Origin: Garcia nutans
Lineage: Eukaryota; Streptophyta; Magnoliopsida; Malpighiales; Euphorbiaceae
DNA length: 64,000 nucleotides
Direction: 5' to 3'
NCBI GenBank assembly: GCA_947685225.1
Contig: CANTUV010000033.1
Span: forward strand, 54,165,001 to 54,229,000
Under the pieces are notes generated by a model. The model was given only the letters and a program-made list of their open reading frames with translations. It did not search any database and was not told where the DNA came from. A program made the position numbers and the translations under genes. Shown here piece after piece: positions 24,601 to 35,733 of this stretch. The number at the start of each line of letters is the position of its first letter. The first letter of the stretch is position 1.

Positions 24601-26900
24601 ATTTATATTACAAAACTATTATATTTAAATCCTTAAATATAAGAGGTCAATTTTCATCAATTATTGGTATGTTGATGATATTCAATTTTTTTTTTCTTTT
24701 TGGGCTCAAATTCATGGGTTAATTATTATTAAAAATCTGACAAGATAATAAGGGTTCTTGGAAAACTATCATTTAATTGGTTTACAGGGTTGTAAAATTA
24801 ATTAACTTTGATTAGCCTACTTTACAGATTGAACTGCAATATGAGAAATATAGCATGATATTACACAGATAATTGTTTTGGCTTTATTTTTTAACTTTTT
24901 AGAATTAAATGATGATATGGCAATTCAGTAACATGTTCAAACAAATCCACATGTTCTCCCACATGGCATGTTTCAACTTTAATTAATCTAATTAATAATT
25001 ATATATATGCGCCTTTAGCATTGCCTATAAGTTTTTTTCTTTCAGTTTTTTCTATCTTTCCACATTTTTCGTTTATTTTCCTTTTAATTTTCTGGCTATC
25101 TGAAATAAAGGGCACAAAATCATTTTTCACAAACGAAAAGGATATCACACCAAATTCCTTTCAAAAATTTAATAAAACAATAAATTTGGATGAGGACTAT
25201 ATTTAGTTTGAATTTTATCATTAAGCTGAAGTTATGAATTTTGATTAATTTGGTCCCATTTTTAAGTTTCGATTATTATAATCACATTTAAAGTTAAAAA
25301 TCCAAAACCATTCAAACTTAATTAAATTATTTCAATTTGATTAAATCGGTTTTCGAGTATATTAATCATTCAGTTCAATTCCAATAAAAAAAATGATTCA
25401 GTTCAATTATTCAACTTATATTATTTTGATTAATTTGATCTTTAAATAAAATAAATCAAACCCATCAAAAGCTCACCTTCTCATCATAAGCATACAAACT
25501 AAAGGCAACCAAATGCTCATTCTTCCTTTTTTTTTTTTAAATAACAAGTAAATAAACAATAGGGAAAATAACAGACATATAAAGCTCAAATCCATGGCAA
25601 TTACTATTAACAACAAACAAGAAAACTAAGTACAATAGTCAAATACTATTTAAAACAAAGATGTATATATTTTAATACAAATAGAGATCCAAAACCCGCA
25701 AGCCAAAAAAATCCAAACAACTGTCAAGCACATGGAGAGGGATAATAAATGGATGAAAAATTGAAAGTGCAAAGGGAAACAAAAGTTGGGTGAGAGTGAA
25801 TCAAGCAAAAGACAAGATGATGGACACTCACCGGCCTGAAACGGGAGGCATGATTGTTTCCCCTTCATAGATTTATTCTTTTGCCGGCCTCAACTTAATC
25901 ACTAAAATATACTCACTCTCCCAAGAATCATGTCTATCCTGAATAAGGGCAGTCCCTCAAATCTTCAAATTTATCACTATTCATTTATAAAAAGATCGCC
26001 CTGTACACTGCAGATCTGCGCCAGAATCAGCAAGGAATCTGTAGATATATATGTATTGTACTATATATCTTAAACCTGAGCAGTGAAATGACAAATACTG
26101 TGTGTGATTCTATTGCTCAATGAAACCCTTAGGAAGGATTACTGTTTCTACATGGAAGCCTTCTTCCAAAGTATGTATACATTTTCAACCACAAAAAACA
26201 TGGAAGCACTCTTTTTATCTTTTTACCCTTTTCTATTTAGAGTGCTCATTAAAAGACTAAACAGCTATAAATACAGATTATTTTTACAAAAATTAGGGCG
26301 TAATACTCATGTGAAACTAAAATTTTGACGCTTCTAGTCTTATCTTTACTGTAAGGTCAAAGTTCCACTTTCACATCTCTAATCTCTTAGTGTAGTTTGC
26401 TTTGAATAAAGATCTTGTATGGTTTTACATAATTATATTATCCTGCAGTGATATAATTTAGGTAAATGGAAGCTATAATGCACTCCATTAAAAGCAACTC
26501 AGTTTCAAGAATAATCTCCCATTTATACGCCAAAGGCAAGGGATCAAAAACCTTCATCTACCTTAAAAAAAAAATCGTGATTTACCACTCAAATGAACCC
26601 ATGTGAGCAATATGAACAAGAATGAAATATGATAATCCACCTAAAATCTAGCCCATCGAGTAAAACACAAGCCATCCTTAACTGAAGATTAAGCAGCACC
26701 TTACAAGGACTAATCCAAGGCAGAAGATATTATTAATTTACTATTCTTACTGAAGCAATTATTGCAGGATGCATTTGTGGAGACACAGTTGAAAAGTATC
26801 TATGAAGAATCATAATTAGAGTTTAGCTGAACAGAGTATGCAAATATGTACAAGTGTAATGTATCCAGTCAGCATCTATGTGATAAGGAGAAACATTACA

Positions 26901-29019
26901 TCAATCATCATATGAAACATGAGAACTGGTGATGCAACCAGGCGCCTCAGGTTGCTCAGCCCCGCAGCAGTCATAAAATTTGGCAGCATATGGCGGATCA
27001 TCTGGTCCTAATTCATAGTACCTTCAACCAACCAAACAGAGATGACTTATCCAGCACAGATCGAACGTTCAAATGTAATAATAAATAAAAATAATACGAA
27101 AAGAACAAATAAGGAAATTTTTCTTTCTTTCGTTCTCATTTTTTCCCTATCACGACTCCTGATAGGCCAGGACTACACATTTCGGGGTAGTAACATCCCC
27201 CTTCTCTAACTCCATCCCACCAAATAACTTCACTAGTATTTGATGAATGGAGGCATTTTAACTTGAAAAACTCCATCCCCACAAAGTGAAGAGACATATC
27301 AATTATGGTTATTTGGCTAAGGAAAACACTTTTTATTCAACTTGTAAGGACTTAAATACATAAATATTGCACTAATTATTAGAAAGATCTAAGTTTCCAT
27401 AGAAGATCGTATTGCGGCTGTATATTATGAATTCAATAAATTAATAAGACAAGTACAGCACACCAGCCATTTATTCTCTCTCTGAGCACAATCTGACGTT
27501 TTGTAATAACTGGAACCATTCCTTCTACAATAATGTACATTGAATACCCATTTATAATTTATGGATTCGAAACATCACTAGATCACCAAATTTTGTTGGA
27601 AATTAAATGATTATCAACCATAATCTCTTCTATTCTCCCTCAGCTGGTCTTACAAGAAAGACAATTCTCCAAAATAAAAGGAAAGTTAACCCGCAATTCT
27701 GACACGCTTTCCTTTATTTTTCTGCATTCTTAAACATTTCTCAATATGTATTATAATAGCTTCAACACTTTTTCCAAACTTAAAATAACCATCTTCTCTT
27801 CCATCTGTCTTTAATACCTCGTCTATTTATATATTCATCGCCATTAAAAATGTATTGACGCTTTTACGATCAGAAAGCAATTGATTGCAACATCATAGTG
27901 ACCCAAATAAGAGGTGAAGGTTCTAACGAGTGTGCATGCATGCAGCCATAGAACAAAAAGAAACAAGGTTATTACAGTTAAGTTTTTAAGCGTTTCATAC
28001 AATATCAATAATGTCCCAAATACTATTTTTCGTTTGAATAATGTCCCAAATGCCAAAGGAAGCAGAATGGGATCATGTGTATATTTTTTGCATTTCTTGC
28101 TTTTATTATACAATTTATCATCGCTCCAACAATACCCTATCCAAATGCTAGTTCTAATTTTTAAGGTTATTGAACAACAAGAAACTGTCTACTGTATCTC
28201 TAGTTGCTTTGATCATAGGAGCATTATGATGAGACCAACTTTTCCTCCCTTGACACGGCACCAACAAAATCACCATCTCCACCTAAGTTTTAGTCACATT
28301 ACCATTATCACTCATCAGCTCTAGATGTGCAAATCAGCACAAGTAGCTATGATCACTCTAGAGACAACTCCGCCACTCTCATAACTTGCACATCCTTCAA
28401 AACAACTACTGTCATAATCGCTATTTTCGTCATCTTCTACAGCTCTACCAAACATACTTTTTCACTTCTGTTTTTTCAAATAACAAATAAAAAACACAAC
28501 GGTGGTAAATAGAACTATATAAATTCAGAGTACTATTTCCCCTGTGAATATTTATTAACATTAGCATCAAACTCACAGCAAGCGCAATAGCATTTCAAGA
28601 ATGCTGTCACTATTAATGCAAAAAAGATATCAGTTAAGATTATGATTGATCCTCAACATGAAATTCTATTATTATTATTTTAGTATTCCAAAACATGAAT
28701 TCAATAACAAAATTAACTGAATATAATTCTTTAAATTTCCATGTGATGCTAGTTTCAAGAATTTCAATTAGGTGTACTACAAATGAGAAAACAACGATTG
28801 AATCTAATTAATGACCTTAAAAAGTCAGATAAGCATCGAGATTGGTCAAAGGAAGGAAGAAGAGTACCTTTTCTGGTCATCGTGCCGGCGACAGACGAAG
28901 AAGGAAGGATGGAAGCGACAAGCAGAGGGGGAATTAGAGGAGGAAATGTACATCTGCTTGCACCTCATGCATAGTTTCTCCTTCTCCTTCTTCTCCTCCC
29001 CTTTCTCGTCTTTTTCCAT
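26901..29019 (-). CDS. Small CHORD-like Cys/His-rich protein, 2 exons, 90 aa
   Basis: Exon 1 is 29019-28868 and exon 2 is 27021-26901; the ~1.85-kb intron is GT..AG. The joined frame is 273 nt including TGA. An in-frame TAA sits just upstream of the ATG, which fixes the start. Residues 1-15 are a Lys/Glu-rich tail. The rest has regularly placed Cys/His: C17-x2-C20, C34-x2-H37-P38, C43 and H46, then F66-Y67-D68-C69-C70-G71, G79-C80 and H85, ending SYDD. This spacing resembles the zinc-binding CHORD pattern (C-x-C ... C-x2-HP ... CC ... GC-x4-H), shortened. Very likely a zinc-binding protein. I recall similar short plant proteins but no established function. Codon structure and splice sites look intact; expression is unproven. 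Confidence 0.8.
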
Positions 29020-30016
29020 CTCCCTATCTGCTTAAGCTCTGCCAATCTCCAATCATCTCTGTTTTTGCGGATGAAGTCACGAATACCACTCGCAAAAGTA
29101 CGAACAAGCCCACAGAATTCAGCCCACTTTCTATTCAAAATGCAGGCCTACATAATTGAATTCTGAATTCATTCCGAACATCGTGCCAAAATTACGTCCT
29201 CACCATATTTTTTAAAATTTTTAATGTTTTACTGAGTACATTTTAATCATTTTATAAAAATATATAAAATATTTATAATAAATTTATAAAAGTTACTATA
29301 TATATATATATAATAAATTTATAATAAACTATTCGTATTTGATAAATTTATAAATTTTAGTAAATTTGAAAATATTTAAAAATTTTAATAAATTTTATAA
29401 TTTTTTGGCAGTTTTGTGAAAAAATAATTGATGAATGTCATTATTATATAATAATTAAAGTTCATTACCCTCTAATAAAATTTATGGTGCAGAGAATGGA
29501 GCCCTCTTAATGAGCAATTATGATAAAGATACGATGTTATAATGGAGAAGTTGAATAAAGCCTGTAAAAATAACCGTGGCTATCATAATCAGCCAGGCAA
29601 GACCAAGAAGCAGCACCCTCCTCCAATATGTGTCAGAGCAAACAGGGCAATATCGTATGTTTGCTTGCAAGTTAGTGAGACAGAACAGTAATGTGAGACT
29701 GCCTGGTAATTAAAGCTGAGACAGTGAAGCATCATTAATATTTTAAACACACAGGATGGCAGGCTCGCCTTAAATTGATCTCTGAATATTGGGAGCCAAT
29801 TAGAGCTTGATGATCATCATCTTCACAAGTTCACGAGAAAAAGATGATTACTACAAGCATTGCAAGCAAGTAATAAGGGAAATAGAGCAGCCACGGCAAT
29901 GTTCAATAATCCTTGGCAGAACGTTGTCTGTGCTGGGCCAAACTAAAACCAGAGGTTTCAACTTTAAAATGTTGAATTAAACTGAATTAAACCAGGGACA
30001 TTCAGTAATGATAAAT
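29020..30016. other. Spacer between the CHORD-like gene and a copia element
   Basis: The first ~150 bp are probably promoter/leader of the minus-strand CHORD-like gene. A second copy of the AT-rich dispersed repeat sits at 29188-29425. The remainder shows no gene. Confidence 0.4.
29188..29425. repeat. Dispersed AT-rich repeat, copy B
   Basis: Diverged match, same orientation, to 9838-10110. Contains a short (TA)n run that copy A has only in part. Confidence 0.5.
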
Positions 30017-30563
30017 TGTTGTGGAAATTAGGCTTTTTTCCACTGAATAATTTGTGAATTACTGTGATAAAAACTACACCAGGTAAATTTTCAGGAAAGT
30101 GGAGGAGTCACAAGCGGTCTTACTTAAAACCCACTTTCCTTAGACTTACGCGTCGTTTGACAGAATTTACCTAGACATGTAATTCCTTTTCACAATAACC
30201 ACCAAAACAGAGTTTTGCCCAACAAATAGCTATTAAATAAATAAAAGGGAGACACCAAAATTTAACGAGATTCGGCTAATTATGCCTACGTACTCGGACA
30301 CTACCAAATTATATTTCACTAAAGAAATATTACAAAAGAGAGAGAAGAGAAAACTTGTCGAATATACAAATTCAGGACAAGTTGGGACGAATTGAAACCT
30401 AAGGAATTGGCCTTAATTTATAGCCAAAAACTTAAGCTCAATTCCTATAAATTTCCGATGTGGGATTTGTAAACAAATCTAACAAATTAATTTTTAATTT
30501 CAAGCCACCATTTTAGCCATAATTTTTGACAATTTAGGTGGAAATGAGCCACCATTTTTGACA
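30017..30563 (-). repeat. 3' LTR of the Tnt1-like element
   Basis: Same length as its partner at 34835-35381; begins tgttgtggaaatt and ends atttttgaca on the plus strand. Confidence 0.95.
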
Positions 30564-30577
30564 ATCTCCACCTTGGC
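30564..30577 (-). other. Polypurine tract of the Tnt1-like element
   Basis: On the minus strand reads gccaaggtggagat directly before the 3' LTR; primes plus-strand DNA synthesis in this class of elements. Confidence 0.7.
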
Positions 30578-30654
30578 GAAAATTCCACAAATACAAATTT
30601 CTATTCTCTCTTGCAGTATTGTAGTGTCTCCAAATGCGCTTCGCAGCGCCAGCT

Positions 30655-32781
30655 TCAAATTTGGACAATATTAATCAAGTCCAAACAATGTTTGAACTTA
30701 ACAGCTGTCACCACCTTTGTCAACATATCAGCAGGATTCTCAGCGGTCTGAATCTTCTAGAGCTTTACCTGATCTTCCTCCAGAATTTCTCTAACAAAAT
30801 GGAATCGAACATCGATATGCTTTGTCCTTGCATGATAAACTTGGTTCTTTGCCAAATGAATAGCACTTTGGCTATCACAATGTACAACAATGTTGTTTTG
30901 CTTTATTCCCAATTCATCAAGCAACCCTTGAAGCCAAATTGCCTCCTTAACAGCTTCAGTAACTGCCATATATTCCGCCTCTGTCGTAGAGAGCGCCACT
31001 GTTGACTGTAAAGTAGACTTCCAACTTACTGGTGCTTTTGCAAGCATAAACACATAACCAGTAGTTGATCGATGTTTATCCAAATCACCAGCATAATCGG
31101 AATCACAATATCCAACTATGCGTTGACTATTCTCCTTATCCTGCTCAAAGACCAATCCAACATCCACGGTGTTCAGAAGATACCGTAGAATCCATTTCAC
31201 AGCTTGCCAATGCTCCTTACCAGGATCATGCATGTACCTGCTCACAACTCCAATTGCCTGTGAAATGTCAGGCCTCGTACACACCATAGCATACATCAAG
31301 CTACCAACAGCATTTGCATAAGGAACCTTTGACATGTATTCCCGTTCTGTATCATTCTTTGGTGACTGAGCTGCACTGAGTTTGAAATGAGGAGCAAGAG
31401 GTGTACTAACAGGTTTGGTCTTGTCATCCATACCAAAACGCTTTAGTACCTTTCTCAGATATTGCTTCTGAGACAGACAAAGTCTCCCCAATTTTCTATC
31501 TCTGAATATCTCCATGCCGAGAATCTTCTTTGCTTCGCCCAGATCTTTCATTTCAAATTCTTGATTCAACTGATTTTTCAGCTTCTCAATTTCTTCTTTA
31601 TTCTTTGAGGCTATCCACATATCATCGACATAAAGAAGAAGATAAATGAAAGAACAGTCTTGTAGCTTGCGTAAATACACACAATGATCATATTTGCTCC
31701 TTGTGTACTTCTGCCCTTGCATAAACTTATCAAATCGCTTGTACCACTGTCTCGGAGACTGCTTCAATCCATAAAGCGATTTTTTAAGTTTGCATACCAT
31801 ATTTTCCTTTCCAGCAACTTTGAATCCCTCCGGCTGAGTCATATAGATTTCCTCTTCTAGATCTCCATGTAAAAACGCAGTTTTTACATCTAATTGAACT
31901 AGTTCCAAATCGAACTGTGCTACCAAGGCTAACAAAATTCGAATGGAGGAATGTTTTACAACTGGAGAAAACACTTCATTATAGTCAATTCCCTCCGTCT
32001 GAGCATAGCCCTTAGCTACCAACCTTGCTTTGTAGTGAACAGTATCTCTATCAGAAAATCCATCTTTCTTTGTATATACCCATTTGCATCCAATCGCCTT
32101 CTTTCCCTTCGACAGAATTGCTAGCTTCCATGTTTGATTCTTGTGAAGGGACTGCATTTCATTATCCATAGCTTTCCTCCACTTTACTTCTTCTGAACTT
32201 TGGACAACTTCTTTAAAAGTGGATGGAATACTATCATCTGCAATTGAGAATGCATAGGCCACCATATCATCATAACGAGCAGGTTTTCTTATAGCTCTTC
32301 GTGGCCTATCAACTGCAATTGATTCATGTTGCTGTGGAGGTTCTTGGATTTGACCCTCATCTTCATCTGACTCTCCTTCTACCTCAGGAGTGTCTGCAGT
32401 TTTAACATCTGCTGCTGGGATTTTTCTGTCAAACTCCACCTGTTTTGGAGTATTCTCCACCTGTTGTGGAGTACCATCTGATTGCTCTATTGTCACCTTT
32501 TTTAATAAGGTAGATTCATCAAAAGTGACATCTCTGCTAAAGATTATTTTCTTCATTTCTGAACACCATAGCCGATATCCTTTAACACCTGAGCTTATCC
32601 CCATGAAAATGGCTTCCTTAGCACTTGGATCTAGCTTTGATTCCTTAACGTGATAATATGCAGTGGAACCAAATACACGTAAGGAATCATAATCTTTAGT
32701 AGGTTTTCCCGAACCATGCTTCCATAGGCGTTTTACCACCAATAGCAGTTGATGGAAGTCGATTAATGAGATGACATGCAT
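30655..32781 (-). pseudogene. copia pol C-terminal part: RT and RNase H (broken)
   Basis: Open from 32781 to a TAG at 30757-30759; homologous sequence continues to a TGA at 30655-30657, so the TAG is a premature stop. The first ~25 residues of the 674-residue frame overlap the integrase end out of frame; real homology begins near SGKPTKDYD (24-32). Reverse transcriptase (RVT_2 type) spans about 215-450, with QLDVKTAFLHG (296-306) and catalytic YVDDM (384-388). RNase H follows, with CDSDYAG and STTEAEYMA. The 1-nt frameshift near 32710 separates it from the integrase frame. Confidence 0.9.
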
Positions 32782-33292
32782 ATGTCAAAGCCTCAGACCA
32801 AAATCTCTTGTCCAACCCAGCATTGGACAACATACACCGAACTTTCTCCAGTAACGTTCGGTTCATGCGTTCTGCCACCCCATTCTGTTGTGGTGTATGT
32901 CTAACTGTGAAGTGTCGAACAATGCCTTCATCTTCGCAGACTTTCATAAATGGATCATTCTTATATTCTCTTCCATTGTCTGTTCTGAGACATTTGATTC
33001 GTCTGCCAGTTTGAGTTTCCACCAATTTCTTCCATTTGAGGAAAACTCCTAACACTTCATCTTTTGACTTCAAAGTATACACCCATACCCTTCTAGAGAA
33101 ATCGTCAACAAAGGTTACATAATAGTGCTTGCCTCCTAAAGAAGGAGTTTTATAAGGCCCCCACACATCTGAGTGAACATAGTCCAGAATACCCTTGGTA
33201 TCATGGATTGCAGTACCAAATTTCACTCTTGTCTGCTTCCCTTTGATGCAATGCTCACAGAAATCTATCTTGCAGGTTTTCACATTCTTCAA
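32696..33292 (-). pseudogene. copia integrase core fragment
   Basis: Same frame as the gag part but after a TGA stop (33293-33295). Starts with the second half of the HHCC zinc site (CEHCIKGK), then the rve integrase core: DYVHSDVWGP, RTDNGREY and NGVAERMN supply the DD-E residues. The frame closes at 32696 because of a +1 shift near 32710. Would act on element cDNA in the nucleus if intact. Confidence 0.9.
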
Positions 33293-34690
33293 TCATCCTT
33301 GATCAACCAAACTTTTCAAGAATTTTTCACTTGCATGTCCCAAGCGCATGTGCCATAATCTGGTTGCTTCCAGATCTTTGTCATCACCAGAAACTGTTGC
33401 TGCTTTTGTTTCTATAATTGCATTACCTTCATAGTAATACAAATTATTCCTTCTCTGTAATCCTTTCATCATCACAAGTGCACCAGAAATGACCCTCATA
33501 ACCCCATTTTCTACAATAATTTTGAGCCCTTTTGATTTAAGGTCTCCGACTGAAATGAGGTTCTTCGTCAAACAAGGTACATACCGAACATCAGTCAGGA
33601 TCCTGATTGACCCATCATGATTCCTCAAGCGGATTGAACCAATCCCTTCAGTGAAACAAGGATTGTCATTTGTTGTATAGACAACTTCATGATCAAGTTC
33701 TTTGAAATCAAAAAACCATTCCCGAGTGGGACTCATATGATGGCTGCATCCGGAATCTAACAGCCATGTATTAGAAGAACTTGTCGAACATGCTGCAAGA
33801 GTGTCTACGGATGTCATGACTGCTAATGAGAAGGTTGATTCTGAATCATCACACTCAGCTACATTTGAATTAATAATAGCTTTGCCCTTGCCTTTAAGCT
33901 TTGGACAATCTTTCTTCCAGTGACCTTTTTCATGACAAAAGGCACACTCATCTTTTTCTACTCTGGCTTTTGAACGGAATTTGCTTTTCTTCCCTCCTTT
34001 CTTTCGGCCTTGTGTACGGCCTCTGACCACCAAAGCTTCTGCTTCACTTGTCTTCTCTTTTTCTTTCTTTCTCAATTCATGACTATATAGATCAGCACAT
34101 ACATCACTTAAAGTCACTTCCTTATTCCCGTGGAGTAGAGTCGTTGTAAGAAACTCAAACTCGTCAGGGAGAGATGCCAACAATAGCAGTGCCAAATCTT
34201 TGTCTTCAAAGATCACATCCAAATTAAACAGATCAGCCACCAACTGATTAAAATTTGTGATGTGTTCATTCATCGTGGTACCGGGAACATAATTGAAGCG
34301 AAACAGTCTCTTCTTCATAAAGAGTTTGTTCTGATTGTTTTTCTTCAAAAATTTCTCCTCCAATGCCTTCCACAATTTGTTTGCCGAAGTTTCTTTCGAG
34401 AAAGCATATTTTTGCTCTCTAAAAAGACAAGAACGAATTGTACCACATGCCAGACGATTGACAGTTTTCCACTCCGTCTCCTCCATTTCTTGGGGTTTCT
34501 CCTCTTCAATAGCAACATCTAGACCTTGCTGAAAAAGAACATCTAGAAGTTCGCTTTGCCACATGCCGAAATGACCAGTGCCATCGAAAATCTCCACTGC
34601 AAATCTTGCATTTGTAACAGCATTCCTTACTAAAGTTGACGAGGACGATGCTGCAGTAACAGGTGTGGTATTTTTCTTGTTGTCTGTCAT
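33293..34690 (-). CDS. copia Gag-protease (465-aa open part)
   Basis: Gag (UBN2-type) at residues ~30-240, zinc knuckle C249-x2-C252-x4-H257-x4-C262, aspartic protease active site D312-S-G in LLDSGCSHH, and pre-integrase domain with LWHMRLGHA near 440. In functional relatives the frame runs on into integrase; here it ends at a TGA (33293-33295). The start codon lies ~130 bp downstream of the primer-binding site, as expected. Confidence 0.9.
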   Translation of the reverse strand: MTDNKKNTTPVTAASSSSTLVRNAVTNARFAVEIFDGTGHFGMWQSELLDVLFQQGLDVAIEEEKPQEMEETEWKTVNRLACGTIRSCLFREQKYAFSKETSANKLWKALEEKFLKKNNQNKLFMKKRLFRFNYVPGTTMNEHITNFNQLVADLFNLDVIFEDKDLALLLLASLPDEFEFLTTTLLHGNKEVTLSDVCADLYSHELRKKEKEKTSEAEALVVRGRTQGRKKGGKKSKFRSKARVEKDECAFCHEKGHWKKDCPKLKGKGKAIINSNVAECDDSESTFSLAVMTSVDTLAACSTSSSNTWLLDSGCSHHMSPTREWFFDFKELDHEVVYTTNDNPCFTEGIGSIRLRNHDGSIRILTDVRYVPCLTKNLISVGDLKSKGLKIIVENGVMRVISGALVMMKGLQRRNNLYYYEGNAIIETKAATVSGDDKDLEATRLWHMRLGHASEKFLKSLVDQG

Positions 34691-34819
34691 TTCTGCTACA
34701 AATATTTATTTAATAGCTAACAAAAAAAAATTCAAACAATGCGGAAACAAAACCAAGGATCCTTTTTTTATGTGGAAGATCAGACTTAGCTGCAACCACA
34801 GTGAATACTTCAAACCCTC

Positions 34820-34832
34820 GGCTCTGATACCA
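34820..34832 (-). other. Primer-binding site (initiator tRNA-Met) of the Tnt1-like element
   Basis: Minus strand reads tggtatcagagcc, two bases after the 5' LTR; complementary to the 3' end of plant initiator tRNA-Met. Confidence 0.85.
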
Positions 34833-34834
34833 AT

Positions 34835-35381
34835 TGTTGTGGAAATTGGGCTTTTTTCCACTGAATAATTTGTGAATTACTGTGATAAAAACTACATCAG
34901 GTAAATTCTCAGGAAAGTGGAGGAGTCACAAGCGGTCTCACTTAAAACCCACTTTCCTTAGACTTACGCGTCGTTTGACAGAATTTACCTAGACATGTAA
35001 TCCCTTTTCACAATAACCACCAAAACAGAGTTTTGCCCAACAAATAGCTATTAAATAAATAAAAGGGAGACACCAAAATTTAACGAGGTTCGGCTAATTA
35101 TGCCTACGTCCTCGGACACTACCAAATTATATTTCACTAAAGAAATATTACAAAAGAGAGAGAAGAGAAAACTTGTCGAATATACAAATTCAGAACAAGT
35201 TGGGACGAATTGAAACCTAAGGAATTGGCCTTAATTTATAGCAAAAAACTTAAGCTCAATTCCTATAAATTTCCGATGTGGGATTTGTAAACAAATCTAA
35301 TAAATTAATTTTTAATTTCAAGCCACCATTTTAGCCATAATTTTTGACAATTTAGGTGGAAATGAGCTACCATTTTTGACA
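34835..35381 (-). repeat. 5' LTR of the Tnt1-like element
   Basis: Partner of 30017-30563; contains the element's promoter by family knowledge. Confidence 0.95.
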
Positions 35382-35733
35382 TAAATATCAGTAGAGAAAG
35401 GAGAATAACATCTTTAACATTTTCCCTTTTGTAAGATGGCATTATTGATTAATCAAGGAACTTAAGAATGCGCATATACGCCCGAAAAAAGGAAATAAAT
35501 AAATAAATAATTATACCTCGGAGTCTGTAAACAATATTCCACGATTTGGAGGAACAGACGAAATTCTCTGTTTTTCCACAACTGAACGTCTAACAAAGAA
35601 GAGCTCTTTTATCGATATTAATCACTTCTATAAAATAACCCAGGTGCCGACTTCAGGATCTATTCATTTTAAGCAGTCACGCAGCAGATGGTATAAAACC
35701 ATTACACTATTATTACACGCTGCAAGCGTAGAA
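35382..35733. other. 3' flank of the V-ATPase H pseudogene
   Basis: Probably the former 3' UTR region of the gene to its right. A (aaat)n run lies near 35490-35510. No independent gene seen. Confidence 0.4.

Larger units (their letters stand above)
18919..26900. other. Long AT-rich intergenic region
   Basis: No coding exon with recognisable homology on either strand. Holds several microsatellites (listed separately) and a GC-richer patch at 23760-23830 and 24275-24320 that may be ends of a decayed transposon. The part ~26700-26900 is probably the 3' UTR of the CHORD-like gene. Confidence 0.4.
30017..35381 (-). mobile_element. Ty1/copia LTR retrotransposon (Tnt1-like), minus orientation
   Basis: 5365-bp element with 547-bp LTRs (30017-30563 and 34835-35381), TG..CA ends and a perfect 5-bp target duplication taaat (30012-30016 and 35382-35386). 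I count 11 mismatches between LTRs (~2%), so the insertion is recent. The primer-binding site and polypurine tract are in place. Coding order gag-protease-integrase-RT-RNase H is the copia order. The coding region has one in-frame stop at the gag/integrase boundary, one frameshift inside integrase and one in-frame stop near the end, so this copy is not autonomous. Gag and pol motifs resemble the Tnt1/Tork group. Confidence 0.95.

Noticed and set aside
25650..25868. 72-residue hydrophobic minus-strand frame with an internal splice-donor-like site, considered as a small secreted peptide
   Set aside because: No conserved peptide motif or signal-cleavage pattern that I can support.
27844..28512. 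Overlapping open frames on both strands
   Set aside because: They lie inside the intron of the CHORD-like gene and show no domain or composition bias.
35520..35590. Exon-like stretch on the minus strand ending GAG|GTATAA
   Set aside because: A short open frame with a donor-like end but no recognisable protein similarity, and no partner exon on either side of the copia element.
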